A DNA stretch of 64,000 bases from Alicyclobacillus_A sp963788285 (GTDB lineage Bacteria > Bacillota > Bacilli > Alicyclobacillales > Alicyclobacillaceae), in contig CAWBGB010000012.1 in the NCBI GenBank assembly GCA_963788285.1, forward strand, positions 62,001-126,000, written 5' to 3'. Shown here in pieces: positions 26,416 to 35,345 of this stretch. Numbering within the stretch: position 1 is the first letter of the stretch; each line of letters begins with the position of its first letter. Below the pieces are notes generated by a model. The model saw only the letters and a list, made by a program, of their open reading frames with translations. It was not told the DNA's origin and did no database searches. The position numbers and the translations under genes are program-made.

Positions 26416-26973
26416 TCACACATTGTCGAAATCGCGGTGACTTCCTTCCTCCTTTGTATCCAAAAGCCGTACTTTTCGAATCAGGAACGTATAGTAAGCG
26501 ACGTAGTACGTAATGAGTGTGAACAAAATGATGGCTGTGAACGGTTCCTGAGAGTAGGTGGCCAACTGCGCCTGGTTTGTGACTGTCCCGTTGGCTGAGG
26601 CAGTTGCAGCAAAAAGGGCGTCTTGATACACTCTGTAGGCTATACGTCCGACGAACAACACGAGAAGGAACACACCTATCCATGGATTTGGACGATAGAA
26701 CCACGCGCCTTTGCGCCACTCAAACGATGTAGTACGAATCGCATAGTATGCAATGATACCGCCCAATACAATACCAATGGCATCAAAGATGTACACAATC
26801 GGATTCAAGAAGCCTGTGAGCAAGAAAATGACGCCGACGATAGCCAACAGCGTCATTCTCGTGAGCATGCGCCCTTTGACGAACTTTTGAAATCCGATGG
26901 TTCTCCGTGTTCGTCGATACATCCCAAATAGAACCAGCAGCACAATGACAACAATGGATGATGTATGTTGCAA
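26416..26973 (-). CDS. Four-helix membrane protein of unknown function (185 aa)
   Basis: Four predicted membrane helices at about residues 5-20, 40-80 (two) and 100-115, plus one near 145-165; a basic cytoplasmic loop (RRTRRTIGFQKFVKGR) follows the first. The layout and size resemble CcdC/DUF1453-type proteins, but I do not see decisive motifs. The start is TTG at 26973, with GGAGG 11 nt upstream. Its upstream region holds a MITE and a FadR-like palindrome, so it may once have been controlled by the neighbouring TetR protein. Confidence 0.65.
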   Translation of the reverse strand: MQHTSSIVVIVLLVLFGMYRRTRRTIGFQKFVKGRMLTRMTLLAIVGVIFLLTGFLNPIVYIFDAIGIVLGGIIAYYAIRTTSFEWRKGAWFYRPNPWIGVFLLVLFVGRIAYRVYQDALFAATASANGTVTNQAQLATYSQEPFTAIILFTLITYYVAYYTFLIRKVRLLDTKEEGSHRDFDNV

Positions 26974-27022
26974 ACTTCTGCTACCTCCGTTTCCTCACCC
27001 TCGGATTCTGGACAGGTTGCTT

Positions 27023-27151
27023 TATGTGAGCCTTTTGCAGAATTCGATTTACAACGTGATTCATCCCATATATAGCGTTGTTGATTAATATTATACGCTA
27101 TATATAGCGTATCATGGAGTGTTGGAGATAATTCTGCAAAAGGCTCTATGT
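27023..27151. mobile_element. MITE-like element with 5-bp target duplication
   Basis: A 119-bp non-coding element. Perfect 17-bp terminal inverted repeats, GAGCCTTTTGCAGAATT at 27028-27044 and its complement at 27130-27146, flanked by direct TATGT repeats (27023-27027, 27147-27151). The interior is AT-rich, with an inner hairpin ATATATAGCG / CGCTATATAT. The ends match those of the nested IS at 21571-23019 (GAGCGTTTTGCAGA) except for one base, so that transposase or a relative could mobilise it. Confidence 0.8.
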
Positions 27152-27209
27152 ATGTACAGGAATCATTTCGGGAGACCAACCCACTCAAAACAGTCAACGC
27201 CAAGATTTG

Positions 27210-27228
27210 TGAATGAATAGTTCATTCA
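27210..27228. promoter_or_regulatory. FadR-like palindrome (distal operator)
   Basis: TGAATGAATAGTTCATTCA, a perfect 7-bp inverted repeat with a 5-base centre. It resembles the Bacillus subtilis FadR site (TGAATGA-N4-TCATTCA), with one extra central base. It lies about 90 bp beyond the tetR stop, upstream of the minus-strand membrane-protein gene and separated from that gene by the MITE. Confidence 0.65.
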
Positions 27229-27319
27229 TTGTAAACGAACATATCTAGTCATTGTATGGTTGTCAAGTAGGTTTTTTAACAAGTGGAGAAAATGACGGCC
27301 TGTGTCGACATCTCTTGTT

Positions 27320-27916
27320 CTATGGTTTCAGCATCCGCAATACAATCGTAGCGTCAGGAAAATGATTCTTGATCTTCTCAGAGCCACTCAAAGCCAAACT
27401 AGATAAACCGTTCACACACGCAACAACGGCTGTCACGAGTTGGTCTGGATCACCTTCTGCGACCTCTCCGGTAGCCTGTCCCTCGACGATAAGTTCCCTG
27501 ATTACGTCTTGAAAGACCTGGCTCTGACTGCGCAGAAGTACGCGGAAGTCGTCCGGCACCGATTCATCACGAAACACCTGAACGGCAAGCTGATAGAACT
27601 CGAAGCGTTCTGGCTTGTTTTCCAATATCCTTGAAAGCAGAAAGTGAAGTCGTTCTCCTGGTGTACCCGGCATTTCCAGAACGGGCTGTAGTGTCGCGAG
27701 ACCGGATTGCGCGGCCTGCTTTACCAACTCGTGAAAGATTGCCTCCTTGTTGGCAAAGTAGCGATAGGCCAACCCCTGACTGACCCCGGCAGCAGCGGCA
27801 ACGTCAGCCATCGTAGCGGTCCATCCCTTACGAGCAAAGACCTTCCGGGCACCATCTAGAATCTTCACACGTTGCGCTTTGCGAAGACGTTGATTCGCTT
27901 CTTCTGTCCGAGGCAT
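27320..27916 (-). CDS. TetR-family transcriptional regulator
   Basis: 198 residues. N-terminal helix-turn-helix KILDGARKVFARKGWTATMADVAAAAGVSQGLAYRYFANKEAIFHELV (about residues 18-65), then an all-helical ligand/dimer domain. The start is ATG at 27916, with AAGGTGAT upstream; a longer frame adds 12 residues without reason. A palindrome just upstream (27933-27951) and a second copy past the gene end suggest autoregulation and control of the minus-strand neighbour. The site type and the nearby acyl-CoA synthetase remnant point to acyl-CoA-responsive control, an inference only. Confidence 0.88.
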   Translation of the reverse strand: MPRTEEANQRLRKAQRVKILDGARKVFARKGWTATMADVAAAAGVSQGLAYRYFANKEAIFHELVKQAAQSGLATLQPVLEMPGTPGERLHFLLSRILENKPERFEFYQLAVQVFRDESVPDDFRVLLRSQSQVFQDVIRELIVEGQATGEVAEGDPDQLVTAVVACVNGLSSLALSGSEKIKNHFPDATIVLRMLKP

Positions 27917-27932
27917 TTTATCACCTTCTTTT

Positions 27933-27951
27933 TGAATAAATAATTCATTCA
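27933..27951. promoter_or_regulatory. FadR-like palindrome (tetR operator)
   Basis: On the minus strand TGAATGAATTATTTATTCA: the same 7-5-7 design as the site at 27210-27228, with one mismatch between arms. It sits 17 bp upstream of the tetR start codon, overlapping the expected leader, and so fits autorepression. Confidence 0.65.
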
Positions 27952-28054
27952 TTGTTGGTATAATCTGCTTGCATCATGGTTGTCAAGCGGAACTGTTGCC
28001 AACAGCGTTCGACAACGGCTGTCAATATCAAGTGGGTTCAGAGAGTAAAACAAG

Positions 28055-28085
28055 AGGGGCCAATGTGTGTCTTGGCCCCTTTTTC
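28055..28085. terminator. Terminator hairpin
   Basis: Perfect 9-bp stem AGGGGCCAA / TTGGCCCCT, with an 8-base loop and T4-5 on the plus side and a weaker T-rich tract on the minus side. It probably ends the small DUF4025-like gene arriving from the right (stop at 28171). Confidence 0.7.
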
Positions 28086-28170
28086 CTACTATACTCTCAT
28101 ACATTCACTACGTCACAAGGCTCAAGAGCGCGAACAGTCGTTCGTATTCACGGCGCCCAGTCTATTCGCC

Positions 28171-28386
28171 TCATTCTGGTGCGGATGCTTCCTTTTCCGG
28201 CGAATTCACGCAAACCTTTCCTCCCTCCAAGAAGGTCACGCCATCACTACTTCCGGCCATATAGACGTCGCTCACCTGTTCATGGGTGATGGCCATTACC
28301 TGAGAAAGTTGCGAAGGATTATTATAGTCGGATGGTTGAAACGTTTTACCACCGATTTGCGTAACGTCCTTGTCATCGATGCTCAT
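28171..28386 (-). CDS. DUF4025 (YozQ-like) small protein
   Basis: 71 residues. The core TFQPSDYNNPSQLSQVMAITHEQVSDVYMAGSSDG matches the DUF4025 pattern (xPSDYxxxxxLxxGLAxTHEQVSDxYxEG) of Bacillus YozQ-type proteins, of unknown role and mostly found in spore formers. CAGGAGGG lies 9 nt before the ATG at 28386. Soluble; no cysteines except one near the end. Confidence 0.75.
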   Translation of the reverse strand: MSIDDKDVTQIGGKTFQPSDYNNPSQLSQVMAITHEQVSDVYMAGSSDGVTFLEGGKVCVNSPEKEASAPE

Positions 28387-28551
28387 CGCCAAACCCTCCT
28401 GAATCCATGGCATGATACTTACACAGTACCATTACTGTCCCCGAACGTGGCCATCCGATTCCACATTTGCAACACGTTAGACAATCCGTGTAAGCCGAGC
28501 ATGGCACCTCAGTAGGAGCGACAGAACGTACGAATGGTCGACGGAAAACCC

Positions 28552-28580
28552 TTGTATGTCAACGCTCGATGTGCTACGCT
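28552..28580 (+). promoter_or_regulatory. Candidate promoter of the ZTP riboswitch-purT unit
   Basis: TTGTAT at 28552-28557, a 17-bp spacer and TACGCT at 28575-28580. The -10 is weak, but the position about 30 nt before the aptamer is right. Confidence 0.35.
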
Positions 28581-28604
28581 TCATTCGAACGACAATAACA
28601 CCAC

Positions 28605-28706
28605 ACGGTTACATCACTGGCGGATAAGTGGACAACCACAAGGGAGTGTAATCGTTACTTTAGCCGACCGCCTGGGCGTTCTGAAAAGAATCCCGGGCGG
28701 TTTTTT
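28605..28706 (+). promoter_or_regulatory. ZTP riboswitch (pfl motif) with terminator
   Basis: The leader contains the ZTP aptamer hallmarks: CACTGGCGGATAAGTGG with ACCAC pairing, GGGAGTG, then the invariant GCCGACCGCCTGGGC (28663-28677). The 3' strand of the aptamer (CCGCCTGGG) can instead pair with CCCGGGCGG at 28692-28700, followed by T6: a transcription terminator overlapping the aptamer. ZTP or ZMP accumulates when 10-formyl-tetrahydrofolate is short. Ligand binding would free purT, a formate-dependent, folate-independent step. Confidence 0.9.
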
Positions 28707-28752
28707 GTGCGTCAAGCCCGAATGCAATGCTATGAAGGAGGCTCCACAACAC

Positions 28753-29931
28753 ATGTACGGATCCCCATTGTCTCAAAACGCGACCAAACTGATGTTACTT
28801 GGCTCAGGTGAGCTAGGGAAGGAAATCATCATTGAGGCACAGCGATTGGGTGTCGAGACCATCGCAGTCGACCGGTATGCGCACGCTCCAGCCATGCAAG
28901 TGGCTCACCGGTCTCATGTCATAAACATGCTTGACGCTGCACAACTGCGTTCTATCATCGAGCAAGAGCGCCCGGATTTGATTGTGCCCGAAATTGAGGC
29001 CATCGCCACCGCTACACTGGTGGAACTGGAGCAAGAAGGGGTTCGCGTCATCCCGAATGCGACGGCAACCCGACTCACCATGGATAGAGAAGGCATCCGA
29101 CGGCTGGCCGCAGAAGAGTTAGGGCTCCCCACGGCTCGGTACGCATTCGCGAATTCCCTCAGTGAACTGCAACAGGCCGTCCAAGCCATCGGCACACCGT
29201 GCGTGGTGAAACCGCTTATGAGTTCATCCGGAAAAGGACAAAGCATCTGCAGGTCACTTGACGAAGTCGAGAAATCCTGGAGCTATGCCATACAAAGTGG
29301 ACGCGTCCAAAACACACGTGTCATCGTCGAAGAATTTGTCCACTTTGATTCAGAAATTACTCTGTTAACAGTACGGTCGGTATCTGGCACCCGTTTTTGC
29401 GCCCCCATCGGACACCAGCAAAAAGACGGAGATTACATCGTGTCATGGCAGCCTCACACCTTGACCGACGAACAACGAAGCCAGGCGGAACACATCGCCA
29501 AAACGTTGACAGATGCCCTTGGTGGTTACGGTGTATTTGGAGTTGAGCTATTCGTCACGCAGGACAGAGTCTACTTCAGCGAGGTATCCCCTCGCCCCCA
29601 CGATACGGGGCTAGTGACCTTGGTGACGCAGGATCTATCTGAATTCGCGCTACATGTGCGCGCCATTCTCGGGTTCCCCATCCCAAGCATAACACTTTTA
29701 AACCCGGGTGCAAGCCACGCGGTCAAATCGCCGATTGAATCCAGCCAATATCGGATATCAGGCCTAGACAAAGCGCTGGCGATGCCGCGCACACAAGTGC
29801 GATTCTTTGGAAAGCCGACTACCACCATCGGGCGACGTCTAGGCATCACACTGAGCGCGGCGGAAGATGTCGAAACCGCGCGACAACGCGCAACAGAGGC
29901 CGCCTCCCTAGTGAAAATCTTGATGGATTAA
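28753..29931 (+). CDS. purT: Formate-dependent phosphoribosylglycinamide formyltransferase 2
   Basis: ATP-grasp enzyme that formylates glycinamide ribonucleotide (GAR) using formate and ATP, bypassing the folate-dependent PurN in purine synthesis. 392 residues, the same length as E. coli PurT. N-terminal MLLGSGELGKEIIIEAQRLGVETIAVDRY, the ATP-grasp lid KPLMSSSGKGQS, metal-binding acidic residues in FGVELFV and YFSEVSPRPHDTG, and the C-terminal RFFGKPTTTIGRRLG. ATG at 28753 has AAGGAGG 11 nt upstream; a longer frame reads through the riboswitch and is not used. Controlled by the ZTP riboswitch. Confidence 0.95.
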   Translation: MYGSPLSQNATKLMLLGSGELGKEIIIEAQRLGVETIAVDRYAHAPAMQVAHRSHVINMLDAAQLRSIIEQERPDLIVPEIEAIATATLVELEQEGVRVIPNATATRLTMDREGIRRLAAEELGLPTARYAFANSLSELQQAVQAIGTPCVVKPLMSSSGKGQSICRSLDEVEKSWSYAIQSGRVQNTRVIVEEFVHFDSEITLLTVRSVSGTRFCAPIGHQQKDGDYIVSWQPHTLTDEQRSQAEHIAKTLTDALGGYGVFGVELFVTQDRVYFSEVSPRPHDTGLVTLVTQDLSEFALHVRAILGFPIPSITLLNPGASHAVKSPIESSQYRISGLDKALAMPRTQVRFFGKPTTTIGRRLGITLSAAEDVETARQRATEAASLVKILMD

Positions 29932-30023
29932 ATCCCTTCCACCCAAACGCCCACTGGTGTTAAGCATCGCCACTACGACAACTTAGTGGTTGAGTAGATC
30001 CGCGGACACATTGAACCGTGTAT

Positions 30024-30070
30024 AAAAAAAGCCCGCAAGGCCTTTCCTGTGCGCTTTGCGGGCAAAGTAT
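30024..30070. terminator. Terminator between purT and the OPT pseudogene
   Basis: Stem AGCCCGCAAGGC / GCGCTTTGCGGGC-type pairing at 30030-30063 with a run of A7 on its left. On the minus strand it reads as GC stem plus T7, a strong terminator for the OPT gene; it also lies 95 bp after purT. Confidence 0.8.
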
Positions 30071-30094
30071 TTGTTATATGGAACTGGGATGTGG

Positions 30095-31955
30095 TTATGC
30101 GGATTTGCGAAGGCGCCGCGCTATCCAGCCAAGCCATACAGCCAACAGCAAGTACAGGATGAGCGATCCTGAGTTTCCGAGGAACTGAGTCGTTGGCAAT
30201 TGGACCTTTGCACCAGCAAGGACGGCGAGCAAAATACCAACCAGCGATTCCCTAGCGATGAGCCCAGATGCCGCCAAAATGCCGCGTTCTGCAATCTCAT
30301 CTCGAACCGACTCTGCTCCCTCCCGCCGCATTCGCGTAACAATCCACCGTACCATTCCGCCGAGAAACACCGATATGCTGGTATAGACGGGCAGGTATAT
30401 ACCAACCGCGACGGGAAGTGATTCGACGCCGAGCAACTCCATTACGACCGCGGATGCAGCACCGACAAATATCAAATCCCACGGCATATTTGCATTCATA
30501 ATGCCTTCAACAATCATCTTCATCATGGCAGCCTTCGGCGCCGGGAGTGCCTTGCTGCCAAAGCCGTACGCATGGTTCAGCAACAGCAACACGCATCCAA
30601 TGGTCATACCGGACGCCAGCGTGCCACTCAGCATAGCAAACTGCTGATTTTGTGGCGTAGCGCCAACTAAGTAACCGGTCTTTAAATCTTGCGAAATGTC
30701 ACCGGCAACGGCAATTGCAGTACAGATGATAGCTCCGACGATGAGTGAAGCAACCATGCCCTTCATCCCGGAATACCCGGCCGCCCGGTAGACCGTGGCG
30801 ACAATCAGAAGCGTTGCGATGGTCATGCCCGAAACCGAGAAGAAGATCCGATAATGCCAACAATGCGCGAAGACACCGTCACAAATGGAAACCCGATGAT
30901 GACGACGCCGATGGCGCCAATGACACCAACGCTTAACTGTGGTGCAAAAGCGATGACCAACAGCGCAACGACTGCCAGTACAATGCTGAAGACGCGTGGA
31001 ATGTCGCGCTCGGTACGCAGTTGACCAAAGTTCCCGTTGTCCTCACCGATACGCAAGCCAGCAACCGCACCTCGAAGTGTACCCCAGAGGGTTGGGAGCG
31101 TTCTGGCTAGACTAATAATTCCGCCTGCAGCCACTGCGCCTGCACCAATGTAGCGGATGAGGCATCCGTACCGCTGATAGGACTTGTGGCTGGTGACACT
31201 ACGCCGTGTTGCCCGAAGTAAGCAATCATTGGAATCAACACGAGCCGCAAATACGCCCCCTGCAGCCATCAAGGTGCCGATTCGCGGCCCGACCACAAAT
31301 CCCACACTAAGGAGCGAAGGCAACGTGTCCATGCCAATCATACCTTGACGAAATCCAGGCACTCTTGTGGAAATTTCAGATGGAAAGAACGATAGGCCAT
31401 CTTCGAGAAATTTGAATACTCCCCCGAGTGCGAGACCACCGAATACCAGCCGCGCCTTCCGACCGCCTTCCTCGCCTGCCATCAAGACGCGTGCGCATGC
31501 TGTACCTGCCGGATAGGGCAACTTGCCATGTTCACGAACAGTCAGCATCCGCCGCAGCGGAATCATGAACAAGACACCCAGCACACACCCCCCGTTAGGA
31601 CAATCAGTGTAATCGTAAACATCGTGGGATTTGTCCGCGACAAGAACAAGGCGGGCAACGTAAAAATCGCACCTGAAGCCAAGGCTTCCCCAGCAGTAGT
31701 CATGGTTTGTACAATGTTGTTTTCCAGAATCGAGTTTCTTCGAAGCAAGCCTCGAATAATCGCCATCGATATAACCGATGCAGGGATGGATGCACTGTCA
31801 TGCCGATGATGAGACCAAGGTAGGCGTTGGCCGCACCAAAGACAATCGCCAGTACCACGCCGAGAATGATCGCAGTCAAAGTGAGTTCCCTGGGACGCTC
31901 GTCTGGAGAAATGAACGGTTGAAAGTCTGAAGGTTGCTTGGACTGCAGAAGTCAT
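30095..31955 (-). pseudogene. OPT-family oligopeptide transporter, multiply frameshifted
   Basis: About 620 codons of a typical polytopic OPT permease are legible, but spread over changing frames. The N-terminus SPDERPRELTLTAIILG and NAYLGLIIGMT is followed by SIPASVISMAIIRGLLRR, then FMIPLRRMLTVREHGKLPYPAGTACA (OPT signature) in another frame. A local shift affects the LIPMIAYFGQHG region, and another near 30830 leads into the last 243 codons. At least four single-base shifts (about 31800, 31590, 31140-31240, 30830) separate them. The whole length is present, so this is young decay or an error-rich sequence stretch. Confidence 0.85.
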
Positions 31956-32331
31956 TCCTCCCTAACATATTTCACATGTTGTACCGTGGAACCGTGTGTG
32001 AAGGAAGCGCCGTTCGTAACGCCTTCTATTTATTTCAAGACAACGACACATCGATACGACGTCACATGTCTTCAAACAGAAGGCACGCATACATGTATGT
32101 GGCGCTGGGGGCGTGTAAAAATTCTGTGTAAATTCTCAAAACAGAAGAGGAAAATCAATGATTGTACCGTATTCGATTGTCTGAAGCCCGAGAGTTACAA
32201 CGGCTTCACTGAACTGGAACACCATCCACGCGGCGACACGGAGCAAAGCTTTCGCCTGGTGAGCGGAGCACCTGCAAATAATCAGTGGGACAACCACCCG
32301 TGGACGTTTTGTACTTAAGGAGGCATCGGTA
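31956..32331. other. Leader region of the malic enzyme gene
   Basis: 376 bp without a gene I can support. A short open frame reaches 32318 but has no usable start codon with a ribosome binding site. No riboswitch motif recognised. The malic enzyme ribosome binding site TAAGGAGG closes the region. Confidence 0.4.
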
Positions 32332-33777
32332 ATGGCAGGATCTGATGTTGGAACTTTGAGCGTCATCTTTCGGTTGAAAATTGCATCTGGTATTCCCTTC
32401 AGTACCGCGTACAACGCGATTAGCGAGGCCGGAGGGGACATTGTCGCGGTGGATGTTATCCACGTCGAAAAGGACAATTCTACGCGCGACCTGACGGTCA
32501 ACGTTCCTGGTCCTGGCGTGCTCGACAAAGTTGTTCACGAACTCAAACAGCGGGATGGGGTACAGATTGTACACATCTCGGATCGAACCTTTCTTGTCCA
32601 TCTGGGTGGAAAAATTGGTACACAGTTGAAGATACCGGTGAAGAACAGGGACGACCTTTCGAAAGTCTACACCCCGGGAGTCGCCCGAGTGTGTCAGGCC
32701 ATCCACGAGGACAAGTCGAAGGTGTTCCAGTTGACCATCAAGCGCAACACCATCGCGGTTGTGTCGGATGGATCGGCCGTACTCGGACTCGGCGATATTG
32801 GTCCGGAAGCGGCGATTCCCGTGATGGAAGGTAAGGCCATGCTGTTCAAGCAATTCGCGGATCTCGACGCGTTTCCCATCTGTCTTTCGACGCAGAGCGT
32901 GGATGAAATCGTGCAGATTGTGAAAGCCATGGCGCCTGTCTTCGGAGGTATCAATTTAGAGGATATTTCCTCGCCTCGCTGCTTCGAGATTGAGGACCGG
33001 CTTCGAAAGGAGCTGGATATACCCGTTTTCCACGATGACCAGCATGGCACAGCGGTCGTAATGCTCGCTGGACTCCTGAATGCACTCAAAATTGTTGGCA
33101 AGAAAATGGAGGACTTGCGAGTGGTGGTATGCGGGGTCGGAGCCGCCGGCGTTGCGTGCACAAAGATCCTATTGTCTTCGGGCGTACGGAATATTATCGG
33201 CGTTGACCGGGCAGGCATCATTGAAAGGTCAAGGAACTATCAAAATCCCGTCAAGGAGTGGTACAGTCGTCATACCAATTTTGAGAACGAGAGAGGTAGC
33301 CTGAGTGACGCCATTCGCGGCGCCGACGTGTTCATCGGTGTGTCAGGTCCGGGCGTCCTGACAGTCGAACACTTGAAAACCATGGCCAGGGATCCAATTG
33401 TATTTGCGATGGCCAATCCGACGCCTGAGATTGCACCTGAAGAAGCCGAGCCGTACGTCCGAATCATGGCTACCGGCCGGTCTGATTACCCCAACCAAAT
33501 TAACAATGTTCTGTGTTTTCCCGGTATCTTTCGCGGCGCACTGGATGCCCGTGCAAAGGAGATCAACGAGGCAATGAAGCTGGCCGCAGCACATGCGATT
33601 GCTGATTGCGTACCGTCGGACCAACTGAATGAGCAGTACATCGTTCCGAGTGTGTTCAACCACGACGTGGTGAAAGCAGTCAGTAAAGCCGTCATGGAAG
33701 CGGCCATTCGTACTGGCACAGCCCGCAAAGAGTTCAGTCAGGCCCCTGACATGGGTGCTGTGAGCCTGCCACTCTAA
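32332..33777 (+). CDS. NAD(P)-dependent malic enzyme with N-terminal ACT domain
   Basis: Decarboxylates malate to pyruvate with reduction of NAD(P). 481 residues. N-terminal ACT-like regulatory domain (about 1-85; TLSVIFRLKIASGIPF), then the malic enzyme N-domain with VYTPGVARVCQAI (catalytic Tyr) and the lysine-bearing VMEGKAMLFKQFADLDAFPI. The metal-binding DISSPRCFEIEDRLRKELDIPVFHDDQHGTA follows, then a Rossmann domain with VVCGVGAAGVA and FAMANPTPEI. The ACT domain places it with the YtsJ/MleA-like Bacillota enzymes regulated by amino acids. TAAGGAGG lies upstream and a terminator follows. Confidence 0.94.
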   Translation: MAGSDVGTLSVIFRLKIASGIPFSTAYNAISEAGGDIVAVDVIHVEKDNSTRDLTVNVPGPGVLDKVVHELKQRDGVQIVHISDRTFLVHLGGKIGTQLKIPVKNRDDLSKVYTPGVARVCQAIHEDKSKVFQLTIKRNTIAVVSDGSAVLGLGDIGPEAAIPVMEGKAMLFKQFADLDAFPICLSTQSVDEIVQIVKAMAPVFGGINLEDISSPRCFEIEDRLRKELDIPVFHDDQHGTAVVMLAGLLNALKIVGKKMEDLRVVVCGVGAAGVACTKILLSSGVRNIIGVDRAGIIERSRNYQNPVKEWYSRHTNFENERGSLSDAIRGADVFIGVSGPGVLTVEHLKTMARDPIVFAMANPTPEIAPEEAEPYVRIMATGRSDYPNQINNVLCFPGIFRGALDARAKEINEAMKLAAAHAIADCVPSDQLNEQYIVPSVFNHDVVKAVSKAVMEAAIRTGTARKEFSQAPDMGAVSLPL

Positions 33778-33803
33778 CAGGATAGGACAGTCCATAGATG
33801 ACA

Positions 33804-33832
33804 CGGCGGGCGCAGTTGCCCGCCGTTTTTTC
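33804..33832 (+). terminator. Terminator after the malic enzyme gene
   Basis: Perfect 8-bp GC stem CGGCGGGC / GCCCGCCG with a 6-base loop and T6, 27 nt after the stop. Confidence 0.92.
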
Positions 33833-33962
33833 TTAAACTTCAAGGTGCACGATTAAACTTCTCCCCGAACAGTCAAGCTGACGAATGACCAATTTTCGGA
33901 AGATCTAGGCGCAAACGTGAAGGTGATCTTACCTTCTTGACAGTTAGTGAGGTAAAACGGTC

Positions 33963-35137
33963 TTGTCTAACTATCTGGTGGTACTTGGCATAGGGTTTGA
34001 AATCCTGCTGTTGGCAATGATGATGTCGTTTTTCTTGGATCACATCATTCGTCGGTATCTTCATCGACAGTTTGACGCGATGATCAAGCGTCTCGTAACC
34101 GAGTCCTATGGTAAAAACTTATGGGAAGGGATAACTGGAATTCGGCACATGGAAATCCAGTGGATGATGGAAAATGAACTCCGTTCTACAAAAGCGGAGG
34201 CCCTTCCAAAACCCATTGGTACTCATCGTCCGTTTCCGCATTTTGACGGTCTTCTCCTGAATCCAGTTCAATTGCATAGGCGTCCAGTCGAGGAATCAAC
34301 ACACGTGGATCTGAAAACAGTGCTGGGAAAGAAGTCGAAGCAGTCCTTTAGTTCTTACCATGCGATTCGTTTCGGGCAGAGCACCAATGGTGGCAATGGG
34401 CAATTGATTCCGACCGCAACACTTCCCCCGGAAGTGTTGCACGATATGGGACTCCTCATGTGATTTGGACGAGTTCGTGTATATTTCTGCTGGCATCCCG
34501 CGAATTCATAGGGCTCGCCATCTGAAACGCCTCTGAGACATTGCGTTTCATGAGCAATGGCGTTCCGATTGCATTGAAATTGACAGCCAGCCACTACTTG
34601 GAATTCGAGCTGAAAATCGCCTTAAAGGCGGGCGTCGATGTCATTGTCATCGACGGCGCACAAGCCGGAACTCATAGCTCTCCTGCAATATTGACCGATG
34701 ACTTTGGTTTGCCAACGTTGTCTGCACTTTGCAGAGCCGTTCAGTTTCTTGCAGAAAATGGTATCGATAAGACGTAGATTTAGTCATATCTGGTGGTATT
34801 CGTATGCCAGGTGACATCTTAAAGGCGATAGCACTGGGAGCCACGGCCGTCTCCTTAGGCTCAGCCTGCACTATTTGCGGCCACGCATGCTCAACTGGTT
34901 GAAACCCTGCCATTTCAACCTCCAACGCAGATTGCGTGGGCGGATGGAGCATCTCGGAGCAAGTTTGATGTACAAAAAGGAGCCCAAATTTTGGCGCATT
35001 TCTTGGAAAGCTGTTCCCTGGAACTTGAAGTCGAAATGCGTGCACTTGGTAAAACATCGATTCGTGAACTGACCCGCGAAGACCTCGTTGCGTGGGACCT
35101 AGCCGTCGCCCGTATCACCAAATTACCCCTTGTCTAG
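33963..35137 (+). pseudogene. FMN-binding glutamate-synthase-family protein, decayed
   Basis: The N-terminal frame (33963-34463) reads HIIRRYLHRQFDAMIKRLVTESYGKNLWEGITGIRH, then ALPKPIGTHRPFPHFDGLLLNP and LKTVLGKKSK, the start of the GltB-FMN-domain-like family found in Bacillota. After a large internal loss, the FMN-site strand GVPIALKLTASHYLEFELKIALKAGVDVIVIDGAQAGTH appears at 34541-34777. The GGIRMPGDILKAIALGATAVSLG part and a C-terminus ending at 35137 lie in further frames. About half of the protein is missing. Confidence 0.75.
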
Positions 35138-35345
35138 ACAACCTCCATTTTGTGCACCTGTCCGTTTCCTCCAATGTAGCTGGAAAACTACCTTGATAAT
35201 ACGTGTTGGGGTGAATACGGAGCTGGGACAGAGGCTTGCTCGTTGGTCATACTGCCCTACGTGTGGCTAACGACTTCGGGACAGAACCCGTGTCTGACCG
35301 CGGCATTCCCCTGGGCGGAGAACAGTACCTGAAGGAGACCGTGGT

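Noticed and set aside
26853..27203. Minus-strand 116-codon frame across the MITE
   Set aside because: It runs through the mobile element's inverted repeats, so it is a product of the insertion, not a gene.
31938..32318. Plus-strand 126-codon frame before the malic enzyme
   Set aside because: Its only ATG overlaps the start of the OPT gene and has no ribosome binding site; the tail looks protein-like, but no start can be supported.
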